A stretch of DNA of 64,000 nt from Stentor coeruleus (Eukaryota > Ciliophora > Heterotrichea > Heterotrichida > Stentoridae). The notes under the pieces were generated by a model. That model had not been told where the DNA came from. It did no database searches and was given only the letters and a program-made list of their open reading frames with translations. Positions 20,303-29,509 of this stretch are shown here, one piece after another. Each line of letters begins with the position of its first letter. Within the stretch, counting starts at the first letter, position 1. The translations under genes were made by a program, and so were the position numbers. The stretch lies in contig MPUH01000067.1 of assembly GCA_001970955.1 (NCBI GenBank), positions 58,365 through 122,364 of the forward strand, written 5' to 3'.

Positions 20303-21967
20303 CTACTTACTAGCTTCATGTTCTTCTCTCATCTTGTACTTCATAACATTTCCAGTAGCTGTCACAGGGAAACTTTCAACAACCTTAAACACTTTGGGTA
20401 TCTTAAAATAAGCAATATTCCCCTTACAAAACTCTTGTATCTCCTTAAGCGTTAATGCTTTCTTCCCACTTTTCATCTTAATCCAAGCAGCAACTTGTTC
20501 CCCATAAAACTCATCAGAAACTCCAAAAACATGTACTTCCTCAATATCAGGATGAGTACCTAAAAAGATCTCAACTTCACTAGGGTAAATATTTTCACCA
20601 CCTCTAACAATCATATCCTTCAAATGCCCAACAATTTTCAAATACCCTTTATCATCTAAAACACCCTGATCTTCAGTTAACATCCATCTATCAGGATCAA
20701 TTGTATCATTTGTAGCTTTTTCATCACCCCAATAACCTTTCATTACACTATATCCTCTTATGCAAATCTCTCCAACAGTCCCACGTTCAACAATTTCCCC
20801 TTTGGAATTGATAATTTGACATTCAACATGTGGATGAACAGTACCAACAGTTGATACACGTTTATCAAGATCATCATTAAGCCGAGTTTGAAATGAAACT
20901 GGTGATGTCTCGGTTAATCCATAACAACTTGTAATACCATTGATACCAAGAACATTCACTACTTGTTTCATAAGATCAGGTGGGCAGATTGATCCAAGAA
21001 CAACCCCAGTCCTTAAAGTACTCATATCTTTTTTCTCTTTTTGTTGTTCTTTTACTAAAGCTCTAAACATTGTTGGAACACCATATAGAGATGTGCATTT
21101 TTCTTTAATAACTGCATTTATTGTAGATGCTGCACTAAAAGAAAAGTCTGGATAAACCATAGTTGCCCCATGACTAATACAAGCAAGATTACCAACGACC
21201 ATACCAAAGCAATGATACAATGGGACAGGTATAGCAACTCTATCTCTATAAGTATATTTTAAAGTATCAGCAACATAATATCCATTATTGACTACATTGA
21301 AATGGCTTAAAGTTGCAGCTTTAGGCCTATCTCTTGACCCTGAAGTAAACAAAATATTAGTCGGGTCATTGAATCCTACAGTCCTCGTCCTATCTTTATA
21401 CTCACTAGATTCCATATGATAAAGATCATGAAAAGGGATTGTTCCTGGTTCTTTTCTACTACCAATGATAATAATATGCTTTAATGAGGGCAAATTAGGT
21501 AATTCTAAAGTTGTTGACACTCTATTCCCCATGGCGGGGTCGATCTTAGTTAAAAGTTCGATATAATCAGAATGTCTAAACCCTGGGGTCATGATCAAAG
21601 CTGAAACATCAACTTTTTTTATCGCATGTTCAAGCTCAAAAGCTTGACTGGCGGGATTTATACTCACTAAGATCAGATCTGCTAATGATGTGGCCATTTG
21701 AGCCAAAAGCCATTCCTTGCAGTTTGGAGCGTAAATTCCTACACGAGCTTGTTTTGGTAACCCTAATGATACAAGTCCTTTTGCTATGGACTCTGATCTT
21801 TGAAGCAATTCGGAATATGTCCAAGTCACTCCTTCATGGACACTGGATACTCCGTCTTGCTGACCCCATTTGGATGCTGCTATTCTAAGCATATCGCCTA
21901 CTGTATATGACAGTAAGCCTTTTCCTCCACCAGCTACATAGCTTAGATTCTTGATACCTTTCACCAT
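20303..21967 (-). CDS. Acyl-CoA synthetase paralogue, probable pseudoenzyme
   Basis: 554 residues, collinear with and clearly paralogous to the protein at 17520, with a full-length open frame. Several catalytic motifs are altered. The A3 phosphate-binding loop reads TSGSRDRPK (208-216) instead of TSGTTGNPK. The A8 hinge reads GHLKD with His448 in place of Arg. The A10 lysine that catalyses adenylation is Asn540 (TATGNVMK). A5 (CYGLTE) and the fold are retained. It starts at MVKGIKNLSY, lacking the ~10-residue leader of its paralogue. The intact frame suggests a maintained protein that binds rather than activates substrate, or a very young pseudogene. Confidence 0.9.
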   Translation of the reverse strand: MVKGIKNLSYVAGGGKGLLSYTVGDMLRIAASKWGQQDGVSSVHEGVTWTYSELLQRSESIAKGLVSLGLPKQARVGIYAPNCKEWLLAQMATSLADLILVSINPASQAFELEHAIKKVDVSALIMTPGFRHSDYIELLTKIDPAMGNRVSTTLELPNLPSLKHIIIIGSRKEPGTIPFHDLYHMESSEYKDRTRTVGFNDPTNILFTSGSRDRPKAATLSHFNVVNNGYYVADTLKYTYRDRVAIPVPLYHCFGMVVGNLACISHGATMVYPDFSFSAASTINAVIKEKCTSLYGVPTMFRALVKEQQKEKKDMSTLRTGVVLGSICPPDLMKQVVNVLGINGITSCYGLTETSPVSFQTRLNDDLDKRVSTVGTVHPHVECQIINSKGEIVERGTVGEICIRGYSVMKGYWGDEKATNDTIDPDRWMLTEDQGVLDDKGYLKIVGHLKDMIVRGGENIYPSEVEIFLGTHPDIEEVHVFGVSDEFYGEQVAAWIKMKSGKKALTLKEIQEFCKGNIAYFKIPKVFKVVESFPVTATGNVMKYKMREEHEASK

Positions 21968-23727
21968 TTATATTATAAAATTGTGGATAATAGACCATAA
22001 ATGCATTAAGGGTACGAGAAATACACAAATATGGTAAAATTTAGGGATTTATATATTTTTTAAGTGGAAAGGTTTTTTTAGTCATTTGGATGCATTTGGG
22101 GTTGGGAGAGTTGGAAGTTGCTGCTTTTAGACTTTTGGTTGGATTTTATATTGGAAAAAATTATACTAGATTTTTTTGGGTTGAGGTTTTGTAGCTTTTG
22201 TAAAGCTTAGAAGAAATTAGGCCTTAGTTTTTGGTGTATCGGGATCAATTGATAGAGTTTTGTTTGAGGGGAATAAAAGATTTCTTACCCTGTTTTATTA
22301 TTTTATAGAGGATCAGAAAAGAATTTTTTTTTAGGAGAGTTGGAGATTTGTCATAAAATTTAAGGATTTAGATTGTGTTTAGTCTTAGGAAAAAGAATAT
22401 AAAGTGCTTGTTTGGGATAGAAAGGGATATAGTTGATCTTTTGGGACTTAATTTTTAAAGTTGTATTTTACTAAGAAAAAAATGAAATTTTTGATGATAG
22501 ATTTTTAGTAAATAGTTAATTATGGATTATAAGTATAGTTAGAAGGGTTTTTATTTAGTTTTTAGCACGATGGATTTATATGAATTAATAAGGTTTTGTG
22601 TAGAGTTTATGATATTATGATTTAGAAATTTATGATTTTGTTGATTTGAGAAATATACTTGTGTATATGGATTTGTCTATTTTTTTGTTTTTTATGCATG
22701 GCTATGTGAGCTGAGTATCTTGATTTTGTAAATTTCCTTCCATTTTTTAGTGCTACTATGAAAAAGTTATATTATTGAAATATTTGGAAATATAGTAAAA
22801 ACAAGAATTTTTGATATAGTTAGATTAAGGTAGAATCCGCAATAAAACTCAATAAAAAATTTAAACGTATTATAAAAACATAAATCAAATCCCCTATTCA
22901 TAAAACCTCATCATAACATCATTGTTATTTATCATATTTACCTATAACCATTATTCTCAGCCATAATCTTAATCCCTTTCACATCTTTTGGTTTAATAAG
23001 ACACCCCAAGCTTTATTCAGTTTATTTTTGTTATTGAATTTACTAATATACTGACCTTTATGATTTTCTTCATCATTTCTCTTATTTTTCTATTATCATA
23101 ATTCTTTTTTTCATAACACTTTCTTCCTTCATTATAATTTTTATCTTTTCTAGTTTCTTTTTTTAGACTCATTCTAATAATATTCCTTTCTTCCAATCTT
23201 GGATGGATACTAGTGGTTTGGGCTGGTAAAGGACTTTTTCTTCTTGTTCACTTGGCTCTTTTTAGCCTATCATTAGCCTAATTAGCCTTTTTTTGCCCTT
23301 CCATTTATTATTTTTAGTTTTTTTTTTAATATAAAATTTGTTGGGAAATGTTATAGGATTAAGATTTGGTGTGAGGATATGAGGTTGAAATATAGAAAAA
23401 TTGGAATTTATAGGGTGCGATTGCTGAAGGAAAGGCTGATTTAAAGAAGGTTTTATTAGTGGAATATTGATTTTGAATATGATTGTTTATAGAATAGGAT
23501 TTATGGTATTTATGCTGGTATTGGTTATATTATGATGATTTTATATATGTTTTTTTTTCTACTACTTGTTAGTGTGTTAGTATAATAACAAAAGCTTTAT
23601 ATATATAAGCATTAAGGTGAATAAGATTTTATTTCTTTAGATTCAATTACTTAAATTCATTGTAAAATTTCCTATATAACTTTAGACCTTAGAAACCTAA
23701 ATGCCTAACATTTTCCAGTGTAATGCA
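21968..23727. other. Long spacer with one decayed gene
   Basis: 1.76 kb without an intact gene. 21968-22700 is G/T-rich, the 5' flank of the minus-strand synthetase. 22840-22935 is C/A-rich, 22938-23304 has a decayed minus-strand frame, and 23330-23560 is G/T-rich again (18 G, 0 C in 23341-23400). The order of skews is what a minus-strand gene at 22938-23304 would give. Confidence 0.6.
22938..23304 (-). pseudogene. Decayed small gene on minus strand
   Basis: From an ATG at 23304 one frame runs almost to 23000, broken only by TAG and TGA near its start. It reads MEGQKKAN-stop-ANDRLKRAK-stop, then TRRKSPLPAQTTSIHPRLEE, then a Lys/Asn/Glu-rich tract. Later parts continue in other frames: YISKFNNKNKLNKAWGVL, then KPKDVKGIKIMAENNGYR just before a stop at 22938. 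No 15- or 16-nt intron joins these frames, so at least two stops and two frameshifts are needed. The basic, charged composition resembles RNA-binding proteins, but no family is recognised. Confidence 0.45.
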
Positions 23728-23994
23728 TTAATTAGAATCTTGAAAAGAAATTTCACTCAAAATTTCTTGTATTTGTAATTCACGTTTGTCTCTTGATTTA
23801 TTTACCCAGGCTTCTAGTTCTACTACCCTATTTCTCAAAGCTTCATTCTCATCAACAACTTCAGCTAGGGCTTCTTTAAGGCAAATTATATGTTCTTGTT
23901 TAGCTTGGCAGCATATACATCCTTTTTCTTGTAAGCTAAATATTTTGTTTAGACCTTTCAAAGGTTTAATTTCTAAGCTTGGATCATCAGACAT
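23728..23994 (-). CDS. Small coiled-coil protein
   Basis: 88 residues. A GCICCQAK cysteine cluster at about residues 30-37 is followed by a heptad-patterned coiled coil (about 40-80: CLKEALAEV, NEALRNRVVELEAWV). It probably dimerises. The Cys cluster could bind metal or be palmitoylated, but there is no supporting context. It is divergent from the zinc-finger gene across 193 nt. The start is the only ATG and the 3' flank is C-rich on the plus strand as expected. The family is unknown. Confidence 0.65.
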   Translation of the reverse strand: MSDDPSLEIKPLKGLNKIFSLQEKGCICCQAKQEHIICLKEALAEVVDENEALRNRVVELEAWVNKSRDKRELQIQEILSEISFQDSN

Positions 23995-24187
23995 TGACTT
24001 TTAATTAATTAGAAACAATAAATAAGTATATATATTTTGATAATTGGTTTTTATATTTATAAAAATGTATTTTCTAAAACTTAAGTAGGGAATTTTTATT
24101 TTTGAGCTTTGATGATGAGTAAAAATTGTATTTTTAATCTGTCTATATTTATCTTCAATAAAAAAGATTTTTATATTATCTTATTAT

Positions 24188-24688
24188 ATGGAAAAAATCG
24201 AAGCTACCGAATTAGTTGAATTGAATAAAGCCAAAAAGGCCGATTTAGACTCATCCTTAGATAAAACTGCAGACATAGAAAAAGAATCAATCAAAAAACT
24301 CTCTCCACAATCCGAATCAAATCTTCAATCAAATAATAAACCAACTTCAAAGCAAACTCAATTAGAAACCCCAACAATAAAACCTGAAGAATCTAATTCT
24401 GAATTCACTAAGAATTTACATGATGAAAAAGAGCAAAAGCCTCTTGCTAAACCTCAAGAGGAATCAAAAGAAAAAATCTCAAATACAATTTCATGCTTAT
24501 CTTGCGGATTAATGATGACTTATCCTCCTGGAAGCTTTTTTGTAGCTTGTCCTAATTGTAAAGCTGTGAGTCCTACAATTGAAGTTCAGCCACTAAAATG
24601 CCAATTCTGTCAGTTGTTGAGTTACTTTCCTAAAGGATCTCCAATTGTCAAATGCAACTGTGGGGCGATTTACTCAATAAAAATTTAG
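24188..24688 (+). CDS. LSD1-type zinc-finger protein
   Basis: 166 residues. Residues 1-95 are Lys/Glu/Ser/Pro-rich and disordered. From residue 103 the sequence CLSCGLMMTYPPGSFFVACPNC matches the plant LSD1-type zinc finger (CxxC, then YPxG, then CxxC). A second, looser copy follows at about 137-160 (CQFCQLLSYFPKGSP, then CNC). Such fingers act in protein or nucleic-acid binding in plants and protists. The partner here is unknown. Confidence 0.75.
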   Translation: MEKIEATELVELNKAKKADLDSSLDKTADIEKESIKKLSPQSESNLQSNNKPTSKQTQLETPTIKPEESNSEFTKNLHDEKEQKPLAKPQEESKEKISNTISCLSCGLMMTYPPGSFFVACPNCKAVSPTIEVQPLKCQFCQLLSYFPKGSPIVKCNCGAIYSIKI

Positions 24689-24910
24689 AAATTAATAGCA
24701 ATCTTCAAATATTTCATCAGTTTTTATCTATTTTATGTATAGTTCTATTAATAATTTTCCTATTAATCTATCAAAATGAGTATCTTCCAAACTATTTTAT
24801 CACAATTTCTTAGCATTTAAAAAAAATTGTAAACAATAAAAGAACACGCATAAATATTCTCAAACCTTTGTATAATAATAATACGATGAATATTAAAAAG
24901 TTTGTAAATA

Positions 24911-25534
24911 ATGCTTGCTAATTATCTAGAAGGGATAAATGCAAGAGGGGTAATTTTAGCCTCAGGTTCTGTAGGCAGAGCCAAGCTTTGCACTCAAATG
25001 GGCCTAAGATACGAGATTATCAAAAGCGGCTTCGCTGAAGATGCTGACTGGAGATCTTTTTCTAGTCCTGAAGAATACGCAATGTTCAATGCAAGGCAAA
25101 AACTCGCTCAAATCGACTCCGACAAGATAATTATCGCAGCAGATACTATCATATCTTTAGATAACAAAGTATATGAAAAACCAGCAGACAAGGCTGAAGC
25201 CATGCAAATGATGCGTGATTTTAGCGGAAGGACTCATAAACTAATCACAGCACTTGTTGTAAAAGGTTTAACATATAGTGAGCATTTAGAAACTACTGAA
25301 CTAACAGTTAATGAATTAGATGAAGAAACAGTTGAAGCTATTGGTAATACTCCTAGTGAATGGAAGGATCATTCAGGTGGATATTCGATTGATCTTAAAT
25401 TAGGTTGCACAATATTCAATAAAGTCAATGGATGCTTTTATAATATTATTGGCTTACCTATAAGTTCTTTAAGCAAAATACTATTGAAAGAACATAAAGA
25501 GCATTTGAGAGTTCAAGCATTGAAGAACAATTAA
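24911..25534 (+). CDS. Maf/Ham1-like nucleotide pyrophosphatase
   Basis: 207 residues of the Maf family, which hydrolyses non-canonical or regular nucleoside triphosphates (dTTP, UTP, m7GTP) to monophosphates. Signatures: N-terminal LASGSVGRAKL (SxxR substrate loop), catalytic AADTII with EKP, FSGRTHKLITAL, and C-terminal GGYSIDLKLGCTIFNKVNG followed by GLP. The length is typical. The final element normally reads GxAGxYxIQGxGA; here it is HSGGYSIDLKLGC, a moderate departure. Human ASMTL carries the same domain. Cytosolic house-cleaning is the likely role. The first ATG is used. Confidence 0.88.
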   Translation: MLANYLEGINARGVILASGSVGRAKLCTQMGLRYEIIKSGFAEDADWRSFSSPEEYAMFNARQKLAQIDSDKIIIAADTIISLDNKVYEKPADKAEAMQMMRDFSGRTHKLITALVVKGLTYSEHLETTELTVNELDEETVEAIGNTPSEWKDHSGGYSIDLKLGCTIFNKVNGCFYNIIGLPISSLSKILLKEHKEHLRVQALKNN

Positions 25535-25711
25535 AATTTTAGGCTAAATAATAGGTGGTTTTATAGTAGATTAAGATAAATTATTTAAATTATGATTGGA
25601 TTTTGATGAATGTAGAATTAGGATTTTTGTGTGTTTTTTAAGATGATAAAGGAAAATTATTGGTTTTTGCATATTTGTATTATGTAAGTAGAAATTAGGA
25701 TTATAAATAAA

Positions 25712-27013
25712 ATGATTAAACCTCTTAAAGAAAAAGAAAATGTTTCAGAAGAAAAAAAGATTAAAGGACAAACAGAAAAGCTAAAAAAATCACATAAGCC
25801 TCAACTTGACCAATATTGCCCATACCCTTTTAGTTTGAAGATGAATCCATCAGAAATGGTATTTAAAATTGAAGGAGATTACCCAGATGTCATAAACCAA
25901 CTTGAAATCCGTGGCTGGAGGAACTCAGAATTAACTTCTGAAGCTTATTTTTTCCTCTGGTCAAAAAACTCTAAAATATTTAAATCAATTTCCCCATATC
26001 AAATAGTAAACCACCTCATAGGTATCCAAGAGCTTTCTCAAAAAATACGACTATGTGATAATCTCAAAGATATCTCTCAATCTTTTTTCCCAGAATGCTA
26101 TAAAGTAGAAAACAATTCATTAGAAAATTTCCCACAGAGATATTTACAAATACAAGAAGAAAGTCAATTAAGATCCCTAAAAACTTCAAGTGAAATTGAC
26201 ATGAATTCAGAACAAACACGTAAATTGCTTCAATCAAAAAACTTGTCAAATGCTAATGATATAAAATTATATCTAGAATCCTTAGAACAAAATAGCCCAC
26301 AATACAAACTACGAGGAACAGGGAATGTTTGGATATTAAAACCTGGATGGATGTCAAGAGGTCGAGGAATAAAAGTTCTTAAAGACTTCGAATCAATCCA
26401 AAACTCAGTCACAGAAGGTCCATGGGTAATTCAAAAGTACATTGAAAACCCGCTACTTATAAACAATAGAAAATTTGATATCCGCCAATGGGTCCTCATA
26501 ACCTCAAACACAACTTTAAATGCATATTTTTATACCCGATGCTATTTAAGATTTAGTGCTGAATATTATGATATTACTAATATTGACAATCTTTATATAC
26601 ATTTGACAAATAATAGTATAGCAAAATATAGCGAAAATTTCAAAGAACAAGATAGTATGTGGCATTCAGAAGAGTTTCAAAACTGGATAATAAATCATCA
26701 AGGGAGAGATTTATGGCCTGAAATACATAAAAGGATTAGAGAAATTGTTGAAATCACAATATGTAAAGTTAAAACAAAAATATTCAAAAGAAGGAAATGC
26801 TTTGAATTACTTGGGTATGATTTTATGGTTGATGATAATTTTAACCCTTGGCTTATTGAAGTGAATTCAAGTCCTGCTATGGATTATAGTACAGTAATTA
26901 TTATATAGCCAGTTACAGAGTGTTTAGTAAAAGAAATGGTCCCACATATGTTTAATATCGTTTTTGAAGAGAACTTTTCATGTCAAAACCCTTTTATAAA
27001 GCTTAGTATTTAG
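25712..27013 (+). CDS. TTLL3/8-type tubulin glycylase, one 15-nt intron
   Basis: 428 residues after removing the intron at 26894-26908. ATP-grasp/TTL features in order: KPGWMSRGRGI (nucleotide loop), VIQKYIENPLLI, KFDIRQWVLIT, HLTNNSIAKYSENF, then WHSEEFQNWI, and FELLGYDFMVDDNFNPWLIEV with NSSPAMDYSTPVTE. The NNSI and STPVT signatures and the MWxxxxFQxWI insert are those of TTLL3/TTLL8 glycine ligases rather than glutamylases. These enzymes initiate glycylation of axonemal tubulin. Without the intron the frame would stop in the middle of the invariant STPVTE motif. The tail after that motif is shorter than usual. The gene ends 23 nt from the convergent WD40 gene. Confidence 0.9.
26894..26908 (+). 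other. 15-nt spliceosomal intron
   Basis: GTAATTATTATATAG. Its in-frame stop is removed by splicing, and the exon junction then reads DYST|PVTE, the conserved TTLL3/8 motif. Confidence 0.95.
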
Positions 27014-27036
27014 TAATTTTATTTTTAAATATTCGA

Positions 27037-28236
27037 TTATAATAAAATCTCAGGAATTAGTTTATGAATTTTTATTACCCTTGTAAAAAATTTGCTATCA
27101 CAAGCAATTAAATATTTCTTATATGCTAAACCAACACTAACTACCGGCCCTGAAAATTTTTCAAATGTTAAAAGTAACTGTTTTTTATCTAAATTCCAGA
27201 TATTAAGTTTTCGATTATTACTTGATGTTAATATGTATTTTCCATTTAAAGTTGTAGAGAGATATGATATTTTCCCGAATTGGGCGGTAAATGTTTGTAA
27301 TAATTTATCTGTTTGCATATCCCAGATTTTAAAGGTTAAGTCCCAAGATGCTGTGAGAAGATATTTTCCATCTAAAGTTATTGATGAACAATGAGTGTAA
27401 TAATTGTGTCCATTATAAACTTGGAGTTTAGTAAAAGTATTAAGATCCCATGTGCAGACTGTAGAATCTGATGATGATGAAATTAGTATGTTTTTATATG
27501 TACTAAGCCCACGAACAGCTCCAGTATGACCTTGTAAGGTACTTACTTGTTCCATAGTTTCAATATTAAATACCCTTATCATAGCGTCAAAACTTCCTAC
27601 GGCCACAAGATTTAAGATATCACTTATAACAACACTGGTTAAAGAGTTTGAATATACGTTATGACCTTTTATAAGGCTTTGAGAACAATTCCATATTGCT
27701 AAAGTGTGATCGAATGATGCAAAAAATGCGAATTCACCGTTTTTTGATATACTCAAACTCCAGATTTCTCTTTGACATACCCTTTCTTTAAATTTGACGA
27801 TATAGTTATCAAAGTCCCAGATTGTAAAAGTCCCATATTTACTTCCAGAGTATAAATCTTTACCATTTGGGTGTAAGGATATTGAGTAAACTGGACAATC
27901 AGAAGTCATTGTTCCTAGTAGGGTAAAAGATTCAAACTCCCAAACTTTGATTGTTTTGTCTTCTGAGCATGTTATTATTTTTTTTAAGTCTTTAGTTACC
28001 AAACAACTGTATATTCTTGATTTATGTCCTTCAATTCTTTTAATCAAGTAAAAATTTTCTAGGCTCCATATATAAAAATACATATCAGCAGCTCCAGTTA
28101 CAACATATTTGTTATCTGCAGTAATATCCATACATAGAATAAAACTTTCAGGCCCTTGCAAAACCAAACCAAAGTCTTCGTATATTCCTAAAGCATTTTC
28201 GATTTCTTGTTGATTAAATTCTACTAAAGATTTCAT
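27037..28236 (-). CDS. WD40 repeat protein (single propeller)
   Basis: 399 residues when started at the Met of MKSLVEFNQQ. The frame is open 19 codons further upstream (to 28293), but that part is Tyr/Ile-rich and looks like leader sequence. At least seven WD40 repeats are visible, for example YVVTGAADMYFYIWSLENF, KIITCSEDKTIKVWEFESF, NILISSSSDSTVCTWDLNTF, YLLTASWDLTFKIWDMQ and YILTSSNNRKLNIWNLDKK, making one complete propeller with GH dipeptides (IEGHKSRIYSC, LQGHTGAVRGL). There are no other domains. It is likely a scaffold. It is convergent with the TTLL gene only 23 nt away. Confidence 0.88.
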   Translation of the reverse strand: MKSLVEFNQQEIENALGIYEDFGLVLQGPESFILCMDITADNKYVVTGAADMYFYIWSLENFYLIKRIEGHKSRIYSCLVTKDLKKIITCSEDKTIKVWEFESFTLLGTMTSDCPVYSISLHPNGKDLYSGSKYGTFTIWDFDNYIVKFKERVCQREIWSLSISKNGEFAFFASFDHTLAIWNCSQSLIKGHNVYSNSLTSVVISDILNLVAVGSFDAMIRVFNIETMEQVSTLQGHTGAVRGLSTYKNILISSSSDSTVCTWDLNTFTKLQVYNGHNYYTHCSSITLDGKYLLTASWDLTFKIWDMQTDKLLQTFTAQFGKISYLSTTLNGKYILTSSNNRKLNIWNLDKKQLLLTFEKFSGPVVSVGLAYKKYLIACDSKFFTRVIKIHKLIPEILL

Positions 28237-28543
28237 TATATTCAATATTATAGCATAGATTTTATAGTATATATTTAGAAAATATAAATACAATTTATAA
28301 GCAACTTCACAATTTTAAATGCAAATGTCTATATGATAAAGTATTTTAATATAATTCTCATGTTATCTTCACACTTGCTATAAATAAAATAAATTCTTGT
28401 AAATTTCTAGGCTGTATTTCACATCAAATGACGAATATTTCTAAATTATTTAATGACCGTGATTTATAATTATAAAACTTACTGAAAAACATAAATCCTA
28501 ATCTAAAAAGTAAGTCCCTAAGCCAAAAAAATGCATATATAAA

Positions 28544-29332
28544 ATGTGGAGTAATATCAAAAACATTGCAAATGAAGCTATTGTCGCTGCAATTGATATA
28601 AAACAGCACATAGCTGAAGTAGCAAACGATGAGGTAGAAGTTAAAAACACATTAGAAACAGTTGAACAGGATCTAGGGGTTAATTTTCTAGACAATTATA
28701 TAAAAGAACATAACACTCTAAAACTCCAATACATAGACCTAAATGGACGATATGACATAGAAAAAAACAATTGGCAGAATGAAAAAAAACAGTTTGAGGA
28801 AACTATTGGAATTTTAGAAGCAGGTTTGACTGAAAAAGATAAAGAAATAACATGGGAAAGTGAAAATTATCAGGAACAACTAAAAGAAATAGTAAAATCT
28901 AAAAACAAAACACAAAGAGAATATGAAAAAGCTCTTGAAGAACTTGTAGCTATGAAGAATGGTATAGTAGAAAATCAATATAAAAAAGAAGAAATAGATG
29001 AATTGACTGTATTGGTGAAAAGATTGCAAAAAGAAAATAGTATATTAAAAGAAGAATGTGATGAATGGAAAAATATACATGAAAATTATTTGAAAAATGA
29101 AGAAGATAAAGTTAGTAGATCATTTTTTATTCAGTTTCTAAGTGCTTTTTCTAATAATATTTATAATCCCCTTGAACGAGAAAATATGCTTAATGGGTTG
29201 GTAGGACAGCTTCATTTGACAAATGAGGAAAAATCATTGCTTGGAATATACGTTAAACCCAAACATAACTCTGAACCTGAAGAAAAAGAAATTTCATTGT
29301 TTGATAAATTTGCTTCATTCCTTAAAGACTAG
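28544..29332 (+). CDS. Short golgin-like coiled-coil protein with GRAB-type C-terminus
   Basis: 262 residues. It starts MWSNIKNIANEA, close to the MWSSI-type start of plant GC3/GMAP-210-related golgins. Residues 55-190 are a long coiled coil. The C-terminal part (FFIQFLSAFSNN, ERENMLNGLVGQLHL, TNEEKSLLG) has the pattern of the GRAB domain, which binds ARF-type GTPases and tethers GMAP-210/Rud3 golgins to cis-Golgi. Animal members are several times longer, so this is a minimal version. Assignment rests on the two ends together and is not certain. Secretory traffic is the inferred role. Confidence 0.65.
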   Translation: MWSNIKNIANEAIVAAIDIKQHIAEVANDEVEVKNTLETVEQDLGVNFLDNYIKEHNTLKLQYIDLNGRYDIEKNNWQNEKKQFEETIGILEAGLTEKDKEITWESENYQEQLKEIVKSKNKTQREYEKALEELVAMKNGIVENQYKKEEIDELTVLVKRLQKENSILKEECDEWKNIHENYLKNEEDKVSRSFFIQFLSAFSNNIYNPLERENMLNGLVGQLHLTNEEKSLLGIYVKPKHNSEPEEKEISLFDKFASFLKD

Positions 29333-29509
29333 GTCTGAACCTTGGCCAAATAAATATGAAAAATATTAGTAGTAAAAGCCTAAAGATAATCATGCTGATT
29401 AAGATTATTTTATCTTTTATTATATGATGTGATATAATCTTAAATACAATCTACCTCTTTATATTAATATATTTATAATAAATCCTTATATATAATCTTA
29501 TAACAAAAT

